Origin: Ensifer sp. LC11
GTDB lineage: Bacteria > Pseudomonadota > Alphaproteobacteria > Rhizobiales > Rhizobiaceae
Assembly (NCBI RefSeq): GCF_001695835.1
Contig: NZ_MBSO01000019.1
Location: 1 to 64,000, forward strand
Reading direction: 5' to 3'
DNA length: 64,000 nt
How positions within the stretch are numbered: the first letter of the stretch is position 1; every line of letters starts with the position of its first letter. Shown piece by piece: positions 43,151 to 52,357 of the stretch. The translations under genes were made by a program, and so were the position numbers. The notes beneath the pieces are model-generated. The model saw nothing but the letters and a program-made list of their open reading frames with translations, had not been told where the DNA came from and ran no database searches.

Positions 43151-43834
43151 ATGACGATTGGACGACGACGAAAACTGATCAGGCGTCAGCGCACGGGAAC
43201 GGCGCTGGCGGTTGCCGCGACGATCTCCTTTCTCGCCGGCATGACTGACGCCATCGGGCTGCTCAGCATCGGCGATTTCGTCTCCTTCATGAGCGGCAAT
43301 ACGACCCGAGCAGCGATTGCGCTCGGCGACGGCAATTTTGCCGGCGCGCTGATATTGCTCGGGGCACTGGTGGCCTTCATCGTCGGCAATGCACTCGGCG
43401 TAATCGTGGCTGCGCGCCGTGGCGTCGTCGGCGTCCTCACGACTGTCAGTCTCGTGCTGATGACCTGCGCCGGCTTTGGCGCCTGGATGCCGCCGCCCTG
43501 CTACTTTTACGGCATCGTGCTTTCAATGGGCCTGGTCAACGCGGCTGTCGAGCATATCGAGGGCCTGCCGATCGGGCTCACCTATGTCACTGGCGCGCTT
43601 TCGCGCTTCGGCCGCGGCCTCGGCCGCTGGTTGCTTGGAAACAGGAACCGCCAATGGCTGGTGCAGATCGTGCCCTGGCTCGGCATGTTTTCGGGCGCGG
43701 TCGCCGGCGCGGTGCTGCAGCGCCACTTCGGCGCGGCATCGCTCTGGGCGTCCTTCGCGCTCAGTGCCGGGCTCGCGCTTGCCACCATTCTCGTGCCGTC
43801 CCGCTGGTCGAAGCGCTACATCAATCCGGGCTGA
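43151..43834 (+). CDS. DUF1275 (YoaK-family) membrane protein
   Basis: A 227-residue protein with six hydrophobic segments and the family start 'ISFLAGMTDAIGLLSIGDFVSFMSGNTTRAAIALG', plus 'NAAVEHIEGLPIGLTYVTGALSRFGRGL'. Family members are inner-membrane proteins without established function. An inverted repeat follows its stop (43872-43911). Confidence 0.9.
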   Translation: MTIGRRRKLIRRQRTGTALAVAATISFLAGMTDAIGLLSIGDFVSFMSGNTTRAAIALGDGNFAGALILLGALVAFIVGNALGVIVAARRGVVGVLTTVSLVLMTCAGFGAWMPPPCYFYGIVLSMGLVNAAVEHIEGLPIGLTYVTGALSRFGRGLGRWLLGNRNRQWLVQIVPWLGMFSGAVAGAVLQRHFGAASLWASFALSAGLALATILVPSRWSKRYINPG

Positions 43835-43871
43835 GCCAGCAGCACCGGCGGCAGCTTTTCGCTTTTCCCAA

Positions 43872-43911
43872 GATTTTGCCCTTAAGCCCGGCCAGGTTTC
43901 AGGGCAAAATC
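43872..43911. repeat. Inverted repeat between DUF1275 and phosphatase genes
   Basis: Perfect 11-bp arms GATTTTGCCCT (43872-43882) and AGGGCAAAATC (43901-43911) with an 18-base loop, 31 bases before the phosphatase start. No T-run follows; it could be an operator, a processing signal or a weak terminator. Confidence 0.55.
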
Positions 43912-43942
43912 CGCAAAGAAGAATCACGAGCGAGGTCCTGTC

Positions 43943-44503
43943 ATGGCGCTTGCGGCAGCCGTCACCGCGGATGAACTCTACCATCCCGTTCTCAATGCCA
44001 ATCCGGTGCATCCATCCGGCTGGCCGATCCGGGCAATCGTCAGCTCGCAGACAGAAGCGCGGCACAACCGGGCGCTCTGGGCGCCGACGCATCTGATCTC
44101 GATCCGCGCGCCCGGCAGCCGGCTCTTGTCGATGATCGAGCTGCCGCCGGAACGGCATCTGGAACTCTATTTCGGCGACACAACCGATCCGGACGAGCCG
44201 GATGCGGCGCGCCCGGATACGATCGATGCGGTCTTCGCCTTTGTCGATCGCTTGCCGGAAGACGCGCATCTCCTTGTGCACTGCCTAAGGGGCATCGGCC
44301 GCGCGACGGCGCTCACTCTCGGCGTCCTTGCGCGCTACATGCCGCCGGAAGAGGCGGCCGCAGCACTCCATGCATTGCGCCCCGAGGCCAAGCCGAACCG
44401 TCATGTGGTCAACCTTTGTGACACGGCCCTTGGCCTCAAGGGCAAACTCTCAAAGCAGGCGCTGCGCTTCCCGGCCAAGGTTTGGAAACCGGCCAAAAGT
44501 TGA
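43943..44503 (+). CDS. Dual-specificity/tyrosine phosphatase-like protein
   Basis: A 186-residue cytoplasmic protein with the Cys-based phosphatase P-loop 'HCLRGIGR' (113-120): Cys114 is the nucleophile and Arg120 binds phosphate, exactly the HC(x5)R pattern. An acidic stretch 'DTTDPDEPDAARPD' (79-92) precedes it and could supply the general acid. GAGG precedes the ATG. Substrate (protein or small molecule) unknown. Belongs to the small alphaproteobacterial PTP-like group. Confidence 0.85.
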   Translation: MALAAAVTADELYHPVLNANPVHPSGWPIRAIVSSQTEARHNRALWAPTHLISIRAPGSRLLSMIELPPERHLELYFGDTTDPDEPDAARPDTIDAVFAFVDRLPEDAHLLVHCLRGIGRATALTLGVLARYMPPEEAAAALHALRPEAKPNRHVVNLCDTALGLKGKLSKQALRFPAKVWKPAKS

Positions 44504-44692
44504 GGCAAGTACATGCGACGGTGCCGCCACCCGTTGTGCATTGCACAAAGATTTGACATGATCTCAGGAAAGAACGGAGACAGTTCGATGCTCGAGCGGG
44601 CATGATGCTGTAAGCCTTTGTTTTCGGGTGGCCTTTGACGGGATGATGTTGACGTCTCCGACGGCGCCGAGGACAAAAGACGGGAGGAAAAG

Positions 44693-45355
44693 ATGTCCCA
44701 CGCGGCCTATGTGTTTGACGCCTATGGCACGCTCTTTGACGTGCACGCAGCCGTCAGGCGCCACGCGCAGGAGATCGGCCCGGACGGGCAAGCCTTTTCC
44801 GAACTCTGGCGCGCCAAGCAGCTCGAATATTCCTGGGTGCGCTCGCTGATGGGCAGCTATCAGGATTTCTGGCAGTTGACCGAACAGTCGCTCGACTATG
44901 CGTTCGCGCGTTTTCCGTCGGCCGACCCAAAGCTTCGCAAGCGCTTGCTCGACGCCTATTGGACGCTCGATTGCTACCCTGAAGTACCGGCGGTCCTGAA
45001 GGGGCTCAAAGAGCGTGGCGCGCGGATCGCCATCCTCTCCAATGGCTCCCCAGCCATGCTGGCCTCGGCGGTCCGCAATGCCGCGCTCGACATCGTCATC
45101 GACGACGTCTTCTCGGTCGACGCAGTCAAGGCCTTCAAGGCGGCACCTGCAGTCTACGACCTCGTCACCACCAGCTACCGGCTTTATCCGCATGCCGTCT
45201 CGTTCCAGTCGTCGAACCGCTGGGATATCGCCGGAGCGACGAAGTTCGGTTTCCGCACAGTCTGGATCAACCGGGCCGACATGCCCGACGAGTATCGCGA
45301 TCACGGACCGGCCCTGATCCTGCCCTCTCTCGAAAGCCTGCAATTCGGTATCTGA
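44693..45355 (+). CDS. Haloacid dehalogenase type II (HAD superfamily)
   Basis: A 220-residue HAD enzyme hydrolysing (S)-2-haloacids. Motif I is 'FDAYGTLFD' with nucleophile Asp9, motif II 'LSNGSPAML', the Lys is in '[13 protein letters not shown]', and motif III is '[15 protein letters not shown]'. The '[17 protein letters not shown]' cap region and 'SSNRWDI' are specific to type II dehalogenases. GGGAGGA precedes the ATG. tam follows after 11 bases. Confidence 0.92.
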   Translation: MSHAAYVFDAYGTLFDVHAAVRRHAQEIGPDGQAFSELWRAKQLEYSWVRSLMGSYQDFWQLTEQSLDYAFARFPSADPKLRKRLLDAYWTLDCYPEVPAVLKGLKERGARIAILSNGSPAMLASAVRNAALDIVIDDVFSVDAVKAFKAAPAVYDLVTTSYRLYPHAVSFQSSNRWDIAGATKFGFRTVWINRADMPDEYRDHGPALILPSLESLQFGI

Positions 45356-45366
45356 AGGATTTCCCC

Positions 45367-46137
45367 ATGGTCTGGTCGCCAGCGCAATATCTCAAATTCG
45401 AAGATGAACGCACACGACCCGCCCGAGACCTCCTCGCCCAAGTCCCCGAGCTCCCCGAAGGCATTGCATTCGACCTCGGTTGCGGCCCGGGAAATTCCAC
45501 CGAACTCATCCGCGACCGGTTTCCCTGGGCCACGCTTTCCGGTCTGGACAGCGATGAAAACATGCTCGTCGCCGCGGCCAAGCGGCTGCCAGGCATCACG
45601 TTCGAAAGGGCCGATCTCGCAAACTGGAGCCCACCCAATGGCGCTTCGCTGTTTTACGCGAACGCCGTATTCCAGTGGCTTCCCAATCATCTCGCCATCT
45701 TCGAACGGTTGATGACTGCCCTTGCCGCAGGCGGCACGCTCGCCGTCCAGATGCCCGACAACCCCGACGAGCCAACGCATCTTCTGATGGAGGACGTCGC
45801 GCGCAGTCCGGCCTTCGCCGATGCTTTTGCCGGCAAGACCATTCGCCGCGCTCCTCTGACGGCGCCGGCGACCTACGTCGAATGCCTCGCTCCGCAGGCC
45901 GCAAACATCGAGGTCTGGCATACGATCTACTATCACAGGCTTGCCAATGCCGAGGCGATCGTCGAATGGGTGAAGGGGACGGGTTTGCGTCCTTATCTCG
46001 ACGCCTTGCCGGAAGCGCGACGGGATGCCTATCTCGCAGCCTATACCGACCGGATCCGTTCCGCCTATCCGGCCATGGGCGATGGCAAGGTACTGCTGCG
46101 CTTCCCGAGATTCTTCCTCGTGGCGGTGAAGGCGTAA
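45367..46137 (+). CDS. tam: Trans-aconitate 2-methyltransferase
   Basis: A 256-residue SAM-dependent enzyme that methylates trans-aconitate, a spontaneous inhibitor of aconitase. '[27 protein letters not shown]' is the diagnostic start, '[14 protein letters not shown]' is the SAM motif I, and '[16 protein letters not shown]' and '[20 protein letters not shown]' complete the family pattern. AAGGA precedes the ATG. Probably cotranscribed with the dehalogenase gene. Confidence 0.94.
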   Translation: MVWSPAQYLKFEDERTRPARDLLAQVPELPEGIAFDLGCGPGNSTELIRDRFPWATLSGLDSDENMLVAAAKRLPGITFERADLANWSPPNGASLFYANAVFQWLPNHLAIFERLMTALAAGGTLAVQMPDNPDEPTHLLMEDVARSPAFADAFAGKTIRRAPLTAPATYVECLAPQAANIEVWHTIYYHRLANAEAIVEWVKGTGLRPYLDALPEARRDAYLAAYTDRIRSAYPAMGDGKVLLRFPRFFLVAVKA

Positions 46138-46149
46138 CGCCTCTGCCGG

Positions 46150-47040
46150 CTACATACGCTCGGCCAGGAAATCGATGAAGGCGCGGATGCGGGCGGCGAG
46201 ATGTTCGTGGCCGGCATAGACGGCGTAGACGGTCTCGATCTCGCCCGAGCGATAGTCCTCCAACAGCGGCACAAGTGTGCCGGCGTCGAAGTCCGGCTCG
46301 ACGTGGAACCGTCCGATACGACCAATGCCGACGCCGGCCAGGCAAAGCTGGCGGACGATCGAGCCGCTCGATACCTGCATGTTGCCGAACACGGAACGGA
46401 GTTCCGAAGACTGGTCCGGCATACGGAACGCCCATTCGTCGACGCTGCGGCGGAAGTTGAAGCGGATGCAGTTATGGCCGTCGAGATCGTCGGGCGTCTG
46501 GGGGACGCCATGCTTTTCAAGATAGGCGGGCGAAGCGATCACCACCGGACGGCTCTCCATCAGCTTGCGCGCCTTCAAAGATGAATCCCGCAACGGTCCG
46601 GTGCGGATCGCCACGTCGGCGCGCTCGCCGACGACATCGATCATGCTGTCGGTAAGCGTCAGATCGAGCCGCACCTCCGGATAGCGTGCCAGGAACTCCG
46701 GTGCGAGCGGCATGATGTAGCGCTCGCCGAAGCCGACCGCGGCGTTCACCCGCAAGAGCCCGCGCGGCACCGTGCGGCCGCCGGCGGCCACCAGTTGTTC
46801 CGTTTCGACGATTTCGGCAAGGATCCGCTGAGCCCGCTGGAGATAGACCTCCCCCTCCGGTGTCAATTGCAACGTCCGGGTCGAGCGCACGACGAGCCGC
46901 GTGCCGAGCCGATCCTCGATGCGGGTGACCAGCTTGCTGACCGCCGATGGCGACAGCTTCAACCGCCGCGCAGCGGCGGAGAAGCTGCGGGTCTCCGAAA
47001 CGGCAACGAAGACCTCCATTTCACCCGCCCGATTGTCCAT
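46150..47040 (-). CDS. LysR-family transcriptional regulator
   Basis: A 296-residue CrgA-type LTTR. The HTH is 'MEVFVAVSETRSFSAAARRLKLSPSAVSKLVTRIEDRLGTRLVVRSTRTLQLTPEGE' (about 8-65). The effector domain follows, with 'GLLRVNAAVGFGERYIMPLAPEFLARYPEVRLDLTLTD'. It is divergent from an MFS transporter gene with a 63-base gap, so it very likely controls the transporter and possibly the aldo-keto reductase downstream. Confidence 0.92.
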   Translation of the reverse strand: MDNRAGEMEVFVAVSETRSFSAAARRLKLSPSAVSKLVTRIEDRLGTRLVVRSTRTLQLTPEGEVYLQRAQRILAEIVETEQLVAAGGRTVPRGLLRVNAAVGFGERYIMPLAPEFLARYPEVRLDLTLTDSMIDVVGERADVAIRTGPLRDSSLKARKLMESRPVVIASPAYLEKHGVPQTPDDLDGHNCIRFNFRRSVDEWAFRMPDQSSELRSVFGNMQVSSGSIVRQLCLAGVGIGRIGRFHVEPDFDAGTLVPLLEDYRSGEIETVYAVYAGHEHLAARIRAFIDFLAERM

Positions 47041-47103
47041 GCGGCACCATCCTTTGAATTCAATTCATGATCCTTTGTCCGATTATGCGTATTCTCCTAT
47101 AGA

Positions 47104-48366
47104 GTGCCAAGCCTCATATTCCGCTCGACTTCCTCAACCACCAACGCGCCCGGTTCCTCCCAGCCGGGCGGGAAAGGTATTGCCGTGCCCATTGCACTCC
47201 TTGCCCTGACGATCGCCGCCTATGCGATCGGAACGACGGAATTCGTGATCGTCGGCCTCTTGCCGACGGTCGCCACCGACCTCAACATCACCCTGCCACT
47301 GGCCGGTCTGATCGTCAGCGTCTACGCGCTTGGCGTCACCTTTGGCGCACCGGTGCTGACCGCGCTCACCGGCGGGATCGCGCGCAAACCGCTCCTGATC
47401 GGCCTGATGGCGCTGTTCATCGCCGGCAACGCCGCTGCAGCACTGTCGCCGAGTTATGAACCGCTGCTCGTCGCGCGCGTCATTTCCGCCTTTGCCCATG
47501 GCGTGTTCTTCTCGGTCGGTTCCACCATTGCCGCCGATCTCGTTCCGGAGGATCGCCGTGCGTCCGCCATCGCCATGATGTTCATGGGGCTCACGGTCGC
47601 AATCGTCACCGGCGTGCCGCTCGGCACCTGGATCGGTCAGACCTTCGGCTGGCGTGCCACATTCTGGGCGGTCACCGGCCTCGGCGTCATCGCCCTTCTT
47701 GCCATCGCCGCGCTGCTGCCGAACACGCTGAAGAAGGCGGCGCCGGCCAGGCTCATCGACCAGGTGCGGGTGCTCGGTTCCGGCCGCCTGCTGATCGTCT
47801 TTGCCATGACCGCGCTCGGTTATGGTGGCACCTTCGTCGCCTTCACCTTCCTGGCTCCGATCCTGCAACAGATCACTGGCTTTTCCGAGAGTGCCGTCAG
47901 CCTGATCCTCGTGCTCTATGGGCTCGCCATCGCGATCGGTAACATCGCCGGCGGCAAGATTGCCAACCGCGATCCGGTCAAGGCGCTCGTCGGCCTGTTC
48001 ATCGCCCAGGCGGCCGTGCTCGTGCTCTTTACCTTCACGGCTCCCTCGCCGGTGCTGACGCTGGTGACGCTTGCTGCGCTTGGTTTCCTGTCCTTCGCCA
48101 ATGTTCCGGGCCTGCAGCTCTATGTCGTGCAGCTCGCCAAACAGTACCGGCCGGGCGCCGTCGATGTTGCCTCTGCGCTCAACATCGCCGCCTTCAACCT
48201 CGGTATCGCCGTCGGCGCCTGGCTTGGTGGCGTGATCGTCGCTTCGCCGCTCGGCCTTGGCATGACGCCTGTCATCGGCGCCCTGCTCGTCGCCGCCGCC
48301 CTGCTGCTCACGCTCTTAAGCGGCGCCCTTGATCGTCGGGCCGGCGCCGCCTACCAACCGGCTTGA
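47104..48366 (+). CDS. MFS transporter, AraJ/drug-efflux type
   Basis: A 12-helix major facilitator with 'IGTTEFVIVGLLPTVATDLNITLPLAGLIVSVYALGVTFGAP' and motif A in 'LTGGIARKPLLIGLM'. GTG 47104 has no clear ribosome site. GTG 47185 (27 codons later) has AAAGG nine bases upstream and begins just before the first helix, so it may be the real start. Such proteins export sugars, arabinose or drugs. It is paired with the divergent LysR. Confidence 0.9.
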   Translation: MPSLIFRSTSSTTNAPGSSQPGGKGIAVPIALLALTIAAYAIGTTEFVIVGLLPTVATDLNITLPLAGLIVSVYALGVTFGAPVLTALTGGIARKPLLIGLMALFIAGNAAAALSPSYEPLLVARVISAFAHGVFFSVGSTIAADLVPEDRRASAIAMMFMGLTVAIVTGVPLGTWIGQTFGWRATFWAVTGLGVIALLAIAALLPNTLKKAAPARLIDQVRVLGSGRLLIVFAMTALGYGGTFVAFTFLAPILQQITGFSESAVSLILVLYGLAIAIGNIAGGKIANRDPVKALVGLFIAQAAVLVLFTFTAPSPVLTLVTLAALGFLSFANVPGLQLYVVQLAKQYRPGAVDVASALNIAAFNLGIAVGAWLGGVIVASPLGLGMTPVIGALLVAAALLLTLLSGALDRRAGAAYQPA

Positions 48367-48407
48367 ACAGTCGCCCCGGAAGACCACCTATAACATCGTT
48401 CCCTTCC

Positions 48408-48428
48408 CGCCCGGCCATCGGCCGGGCG
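48408..48428 (+). terminator. Hairpin between MFS and aldo-keto reductase genes
   Basis: Perfect 9-bp stem CGCCCGGCC-ATC-GGCCGGGCG, 42 bases after the MFS stop. No T-run, so it is a weak terminator or a transcript-processing structure. Confidence 0.4.
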
Positions 48429-48468
48429 CACGCCAGAACAACGTGCCAAGCACAAGGAGTTACCCACC

Positions 48469-49305
48469 ATGCATTCCGTCAATTCCAACGGCGCCAATAT
48501 TCCGGCGCTCGGCTTCGGCACCTTCCGCATGCCCGGCGCCGACGTGCTTCGCGTCCTGCCGGAGGCCTTGAAACTCGGCTTCCACCACGTGGACACGGCG
48601 CAGATCTATGGCAACGAGGCTGAGGTCGGACAGGCCATCCATGCATCCGGCGTGTCGCGAGCCGATATTTTCCTCACCACCAAGGTCTGGGTCGACAAAT
48701 ATGCGCACCGCGACTTCCTCGCCTCCGTTGACGAGAGCCTGAAGAAGCTGAAGACCGACCATGTCGATCTGCTTCTCCTGCACTGGCCGGGCGGCAGCGA
48801 CGTACCGATGGCCGAGCGCATTGGCGCCCTCAATGAGGTGCAGAAGGCCGGCAAGGTCCGCCACATCGGCGTCAGCAACTTCAACACGGCGCAGATGGAA
48901 GAGGCCGTGAAGCTCAGCGACGCGCCGATCGCCACCAATCAGGTCGAATACCATCCCTATCTCGACCAGACCAAGGTGCTCCAGACCGCCCACAGGCACG
49001 GCATGTCGATCACCGCCTATTATGCGATGGCGAACGGCAAGGTGCCTGCTGATCCGCGGCTGAAGGACATCGGCGCGCGTCATGGCAAGACGGCCGCGCA
49101 AGTGGCGCTGCGCTGGCTGGTGCAGCAGAAGGACGTGATCACGCTCTCCAAGACCGCGACGATCGAGCGCCTGAAGGAGAACTTCGCGATCTTCGACTTT
49201 GCGCTCGGCGACGGTGAGATGGCCGAAATCCATGCGCTTGCCCGTGCCGATGGCCGGATCGTCAATCCGGAAGGCCTCGCGCCTGTCTGGGACAAGGCTG
49301 CCTAG
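48469..49305 (+). CDS. Aldo/keto reductase (2,5-diketo-D-gluconate reductase-like)
   Basis: A 278-residue NADPH-dependent (beta/alpha)8 barrel. The catalytic tetrad is visible: Asp and Tyr in 'HHVDTAQIYGNEAEVG', Lys in 'LTTKVW', His in 'LLLLHWPG'. 'RHIGVSNFN' and 'TNQVEYHPYLDQ' are standard family motifs. AAGGAG precedes the ATG. It lies between two MFS genes and may act on the same class of carbonyl compounds as they export or import. Confidence 0.92.
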   Translation: MHSVNSNGANIPALGFGTFRMPGADVLRVLPEALKLGFHHVDTAQIYGNEAEVGQAIHASGVSRADIFLTTKVWVDKYAHRDFLASVDESLKKLKTDHVDLLLLHWPGGSDVPMAERIGALNEVQKAGKVRHIGVSNFNTAQMEEAVKLSDAPIATNQVEYHPYLDQTKVLQTAHRHGMSITAYYAMANGKVPADPRLKDIGARHGKTAAQVALRWLVQQKDVITLSKTATIERLKENFAIFDFALGDGEMAEIHALARADGRIVNPEGLAPVWDKAA

Positions 49306-49322
49306 TCCGACAGCCATCATTT

Positions 49323-49351
49323 CGCCGCCGGTCCATTTCCAGCCGGCGGCG
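49323..49351 (+). terminator. Hairpin after the aldo-keto reductase gene
   Basis: Perfect 9-bp stem CGCCGCCGG (49323-49331) / CCGGCGGCG (49343-49351) with an 11-base loop, 17 bases after the stop; no clear T-run. Confidence 0.45.
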
Positions 49352-49400
49352 GATCGGCTATGGACATCGCCTTGAGGACACCGAACAGAGGGAGGGGGCG

Positions 49401-50561
49401 ATGTCGTTGCATGGCGCGAAGGCGAACGATTTTGCTCCAGACTGGCCGGCGATCGTTGCCGTGGTGCTTGGCGTTACCGCCTTCTCGGTGGCTCAAGGCC
49501 TTACCTATCCGCTGATCTCGCTTTCGCTCGAGGGCCGCGGTGTCTCTGCCGGCATGATCGGCCTCAACGCCATGGGCTTTGCCGCCGGCCTTGGTGCCGC
49601 AACGCTGCTGCTCGGCCGGTTGACCCGGCTCGCCTCCGCCGACAGGCTGATCATCGCCAGCCTCTGCGGCTGCTCGATCTGCCTTGCGACCCTTGCCGCA
49701 ACGTCTGAGCTTGCCATCTGGTTCGTCGCCCGCTTCGCGCTCGGCTTCTTCGTCAGCATGGTCTTCATGCTCGGCGAAGCCTGGCTCAACACTGCCTGCC
49801 CGGATCGGCTGCGCGGCCGTGTCTCCGGCCTTTATGGCGCCGGCATGTGCGGCGGCTTTGCCGCCGGTCCGCTGGCGATCCCGCTGCTCGGCACCGCCGG
49901 CGGGCTCGGCTTTGCGCTCCTGGCGATCTATATCGCGCTCGTCGCCTTCCTCACCGGGCTCCTGACCATGGGCGCCCGCACCCGCCCCGAGCCTTCATCG
50001 ACACGCGACCCCTTCGCCTTCCTCGCGAAGGCGCCAATCCTGATTCTCATGGTGCTGATGTTCGGCTTTGCCGATATCGCGGCGATCTCGGCCATGCCCG
50101 TCTATTTCGTCAAGACGGGACACAGCCAGGCCTTCGCCGCGCTCAGCGTCACGGCGCTTGCGATCCCGACGGCGCTCGCCCAGCCCTTCATCGGCGTGCT
50201 TCTCGACCGGCTACCACGCCGTCAGGTGGCGATTTCGGCCGCCGCCGTTGCCGCGACCGGCTATCTTCTCGTGCCGTTCCTGTCTTCCGATATCGCGCTG
50301 CTTGTGACATTCGCCTTCATCGGTGCCGCCAGCTTTGCGCTCTATACGGCCGCCTTGACGATGCTTGGCGAAGAATACCGCGGCAGCATGCTGGTTGCCG
50401 GCAGTGCCGCCTTCTCACTCGCCTATGCCGCCGGCAGTGCGGCGGGCTCGGGCGCCACTGGCGCCCTGATGAACTTCATCACCCCAGTCGCAGGCCCGAT
50501 CGGCGTCGGTTCCGTCCTCGTCATCTTCACGCTGGTATTCGCGGTGGCAGGGCGACGCTAG
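49401..50561 (+). CDS. MFS transporter, YcaD type
   Basis: A 386-residue 12-helix transporter with 'FSVAQGLTYPLISLSLEGRGVSAGMIGLNAMGFAAGLGAA', 'RFALGFFVSMVFMLGEAWLNTACPDRLRGRVSGLYGAGMCGGFAAGP' and 'YTAALTMLGEEYRGSMLVAGSAAFSLAYAAGSAAG', all typical of the YcaD/EmrD-like branch. GAGGGAGG precedes the ATG. Transported compound unknown. Confidence 0.92.
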   Translation: MSLHGAKANDFAPDWPAIVAVVLGVTAFSVAQGLTYPLISLSLEGRGVSAGMIGLNAMGFAAGLGAATLLLGRLTRLASADRLIIASLCGCSICLATLAATSELAIWFVARFALGFFVSMVFMLGEAWLNTACPDRLRGRVSGLYGAGMCGGFAAGPLAIPLLGTAGGLGFALLAIYIALVAFLTGLLTMGARTRPEPSSTRDPFAFLAKAPILILMVLMFGFADIAAISAMPVYFVKTGHSQAFAALSVTALAIPTALAQPFIGVLLDRLPRRQVAISAAAVAATGYLLVPFLSSDIALLVTFAFIGAASFALYTAALTMLGEEYRGSMLVAGSAAFSLAYAAGSAAGSGATGALMNFITPVAGPIGVGSVLVIFTLVFAVAGRR

Positions 50562-50680
50562 CTGTTGAAATGACGCAATGTCGGACGGGAAACCGTTTCA
50601 CACTGCACCACTGCATGTTTCCTTTAATCGTAGCCGATCAAAGGACAAAAACATGCAGCAAATCAAAGTGCTACAGCGAC

Positions 50681-51622
50681 CTATGCGCGTCTGGTAAGAC
50701 GCGCGGCGCTGTAGCTCCCCGCGCAGAGCCGGGCAAGCGCCTCCCCAAAGACGCGGGCGGCGGGCCCGAGCGGCTCGTCTATCCGATGAGCGAGATAGCA
50801 CTCGGCACCGACCTGGCTGTTGCGGCCAAGGGCTGCCGTCGGCATGCGCACGAGCCGGCCCTCGTCGAGATCGCGCTCCACCTGCCAGAGCGGCAGCCGG
50901 CCCCAGCCAAGCCCCGCCCGGATCATCGCATATTTGGCATCCTGACTGTTGACCCGACAGGTCTGCGGCGAAAGCACCCCGAAGTCCCGGCCCACTGTCC
51001 GCTGCGACGGATCGGACTGAACGATCTGCAGGTGATCGGCAAGTTCGGCGTTTTCGAGCGCGCCGCCGCCGGCACTGCGCCCAAGGGGGTGGTGCGCAGC
51101 GACGACCGCAACGATCTGAACCGTCGAGAGCGCCTGTCGAGCAATTGCCGGGTCGCGGAAATCTTCGCCAACCATGATACCGAGAGTGAACCGGCGTTCG
51201 ACGAGACCATCCAGCGGTCCGCCCAGCGGCGAAACCGAGAGCCTGATGGAAACATTGGGGTAGATCGTTCGCATCTCGTTCAGCGCCAACCCGATCGTCT
51301 CGATCGGGAAGAGCGTGTCGACGATCAGCGAAAGCTCCAGCTCGATGCCTTCGCCGAGCCCGCGTGCCCGGGCTCGCATCGCGTCCACCCGCAGCAGGAT
51401 GTCGCGTGCGTTCGCCAGCAGCGCCTGCCCTTCCGACGTCAGTACCGGCCGGTGGCCGGAGCGGTCAAACAGGAGGACGCCGAGTTCGGCCTCCAGGTTG
51501 GCGATGGCGTGACTGACGGCGGATTGCACGCGTGAAAGCTTGCCGGCGCCGGCGCGGAAGCTCCCGCTTTCGGCGACGGTCACGAATGTCCGCATCTGGT
51601 CGAGCGTCAGGGCATCCAGCAT
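50681..51622 (-). CDS. LysR-family transcriptional regulator
   Basis: A 313-residue LTTR. HTH: 'LDQMRTFVTVAESGSFRAGAGKLSRVQSAVSHAIANLEAELGVLLFDRSGHRPVLTSEGQ' (about 7-66). The effector domain has 'LSLIVDTLFPIETIGLALNEMRTIYPNVSIRLSVSPLGG'. The ATG at 51622 has GGAAT nine bases upstream; ATG 51634 is four codons earlier. It is divergent from the wrbA-type gene and probably activates it and the MFS gene. Confidence 0.92.
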   Translation of the reverse strand: MLDALTLDQMRTFVTVAESGSFRAGAGKLSRVQSAVSHAIANLEAELGVLLFDRSGHRPVLTSEGQALLANARDILLRVDAMRARARGLGEGIELELSLIVDTLFPIETIGLALNEMRTIYPNVSIRLSVSPLGGPLDGLVERRFTLGIMVGEDFRDPAIARQALSTVQIVAVVAAHHPLGRSAGGGALENAELADHLQIVQSDPSQRTVGRDFGVLSPQTCRVNSQDAKYAMIRAGLGWGRLPLWQVERDLDEGRLVRMPTAALGRNSQVGAECYLAHRIDEPLGPAARVFGEALARLCAGSYSAARLTRRA

Positions 51623-51724
51623 GATCGATTCCATAGATCAACTTGATGAAAATTATATCACTCCAAGAGATCAAGGAAAGTACCCATCTTTTCGGTGAAC
51701 AGCTCATCAGAAAAGGGAATGCAA

Positions 51725-52357
51725 ATGACCAAGGTGCTCGTCCTCTACTACTCCTCCTACGGCCATATCGAGACCATGGCGGAGGCGGTCGCCGAGGGAG
51801 CACGCGCCGCCGGCGCCACCGTCACGCTCAAGCGTGTCCCGGAAATCGTCCCCGAGGCCGTTGCCATCAGGGCAGGTTACAAGCGTAACCAGGACGCGCC
51901 GGTCGCGAGCGCTGCGGAGTTGCCCGACTACGACGCGATCATCATCGGCACGCCGACACGCTTCGGCAACATGGCAGCTCAGATGAAGAACTTTCTCGAT
52001 CAGGCCGGCGGCATCTGGGCGCGCGATGCGCTGGTCGGGCGCATCGGCAGCGTCTTTACCTCGACCGGAAGCCAGCACGGCGGCCAGGAAACGACGATTA
52101 TCGCCACCCACACGGTGCTGCTCCACCTTGGCATGGTGATCGCCGGCCTGCCCTACAGCTTCAAGGGGCAGATGCGCATGGACGAAATCACCGGCGGATC
52201 CCCTTATGGTGCCTCGACACTTGCCGACGACGGCAATGGCGGCGACCGTCAGCCAAGCGCCAACGAACTGGACGGTGCACGTTTCCAGGGCCGCCACGTC
52301 GCAGAACTGGCAACAGCACTTGTTGCCGGGCGCGCGCGGGTGATGGAGACCGCGTGA
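51725..52357 (+). CDS. wrbA: NAD(P)H:quinone oxidoreductase WrbA
   Basis: A 210-residue type IV flavodoxin-like quinone reductase carrying out two-electron reduction of quinones. The FMN phosphate loop is '[20 protein letters not shown]'. '[53 protein letters not shown]' is the WrbA core and '[40 protein letters not shown]' is the diagnostic C-terminus. The ATG at 51725 is preceded by AAGGGA. It overlaps the MFS start by one base (TGATG). Confidence 0.95.
   Translation: MTKVLVLYYSSYGHIETMAEAVAEGARAAGATVTLKRVPEIVPEAVAIRAGYKRNQDAPVASAAELPDYDAIIIGTPTRFGNMAAQMKNFLDQAGGIWARDALVGRIGSVFTSTGSQHGGQETTIIATHTVLLHLGMVIAGLPYSFKGQMRMDEITGGSPYGASTLADDGNGGDRQPSANELDGARFQGRHVAELATALVAGRARVMETA

Noticed and set aside
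48408-49351. GC-rich hairpins flanking the aldo-keto reductase gene as members of a repeat family
   Set aside because: The two stems differ in sequence and do not match the mosaic repeats at 24322 or 58030; they are best read as ordinary 3' hairpins.
49847-51535. 562-codon plus-strand frame spanning the second MFS and the LysR gene
   Set aside because: Crosses two well-supported genes in other frames; Arg-rich low-complexity translation.
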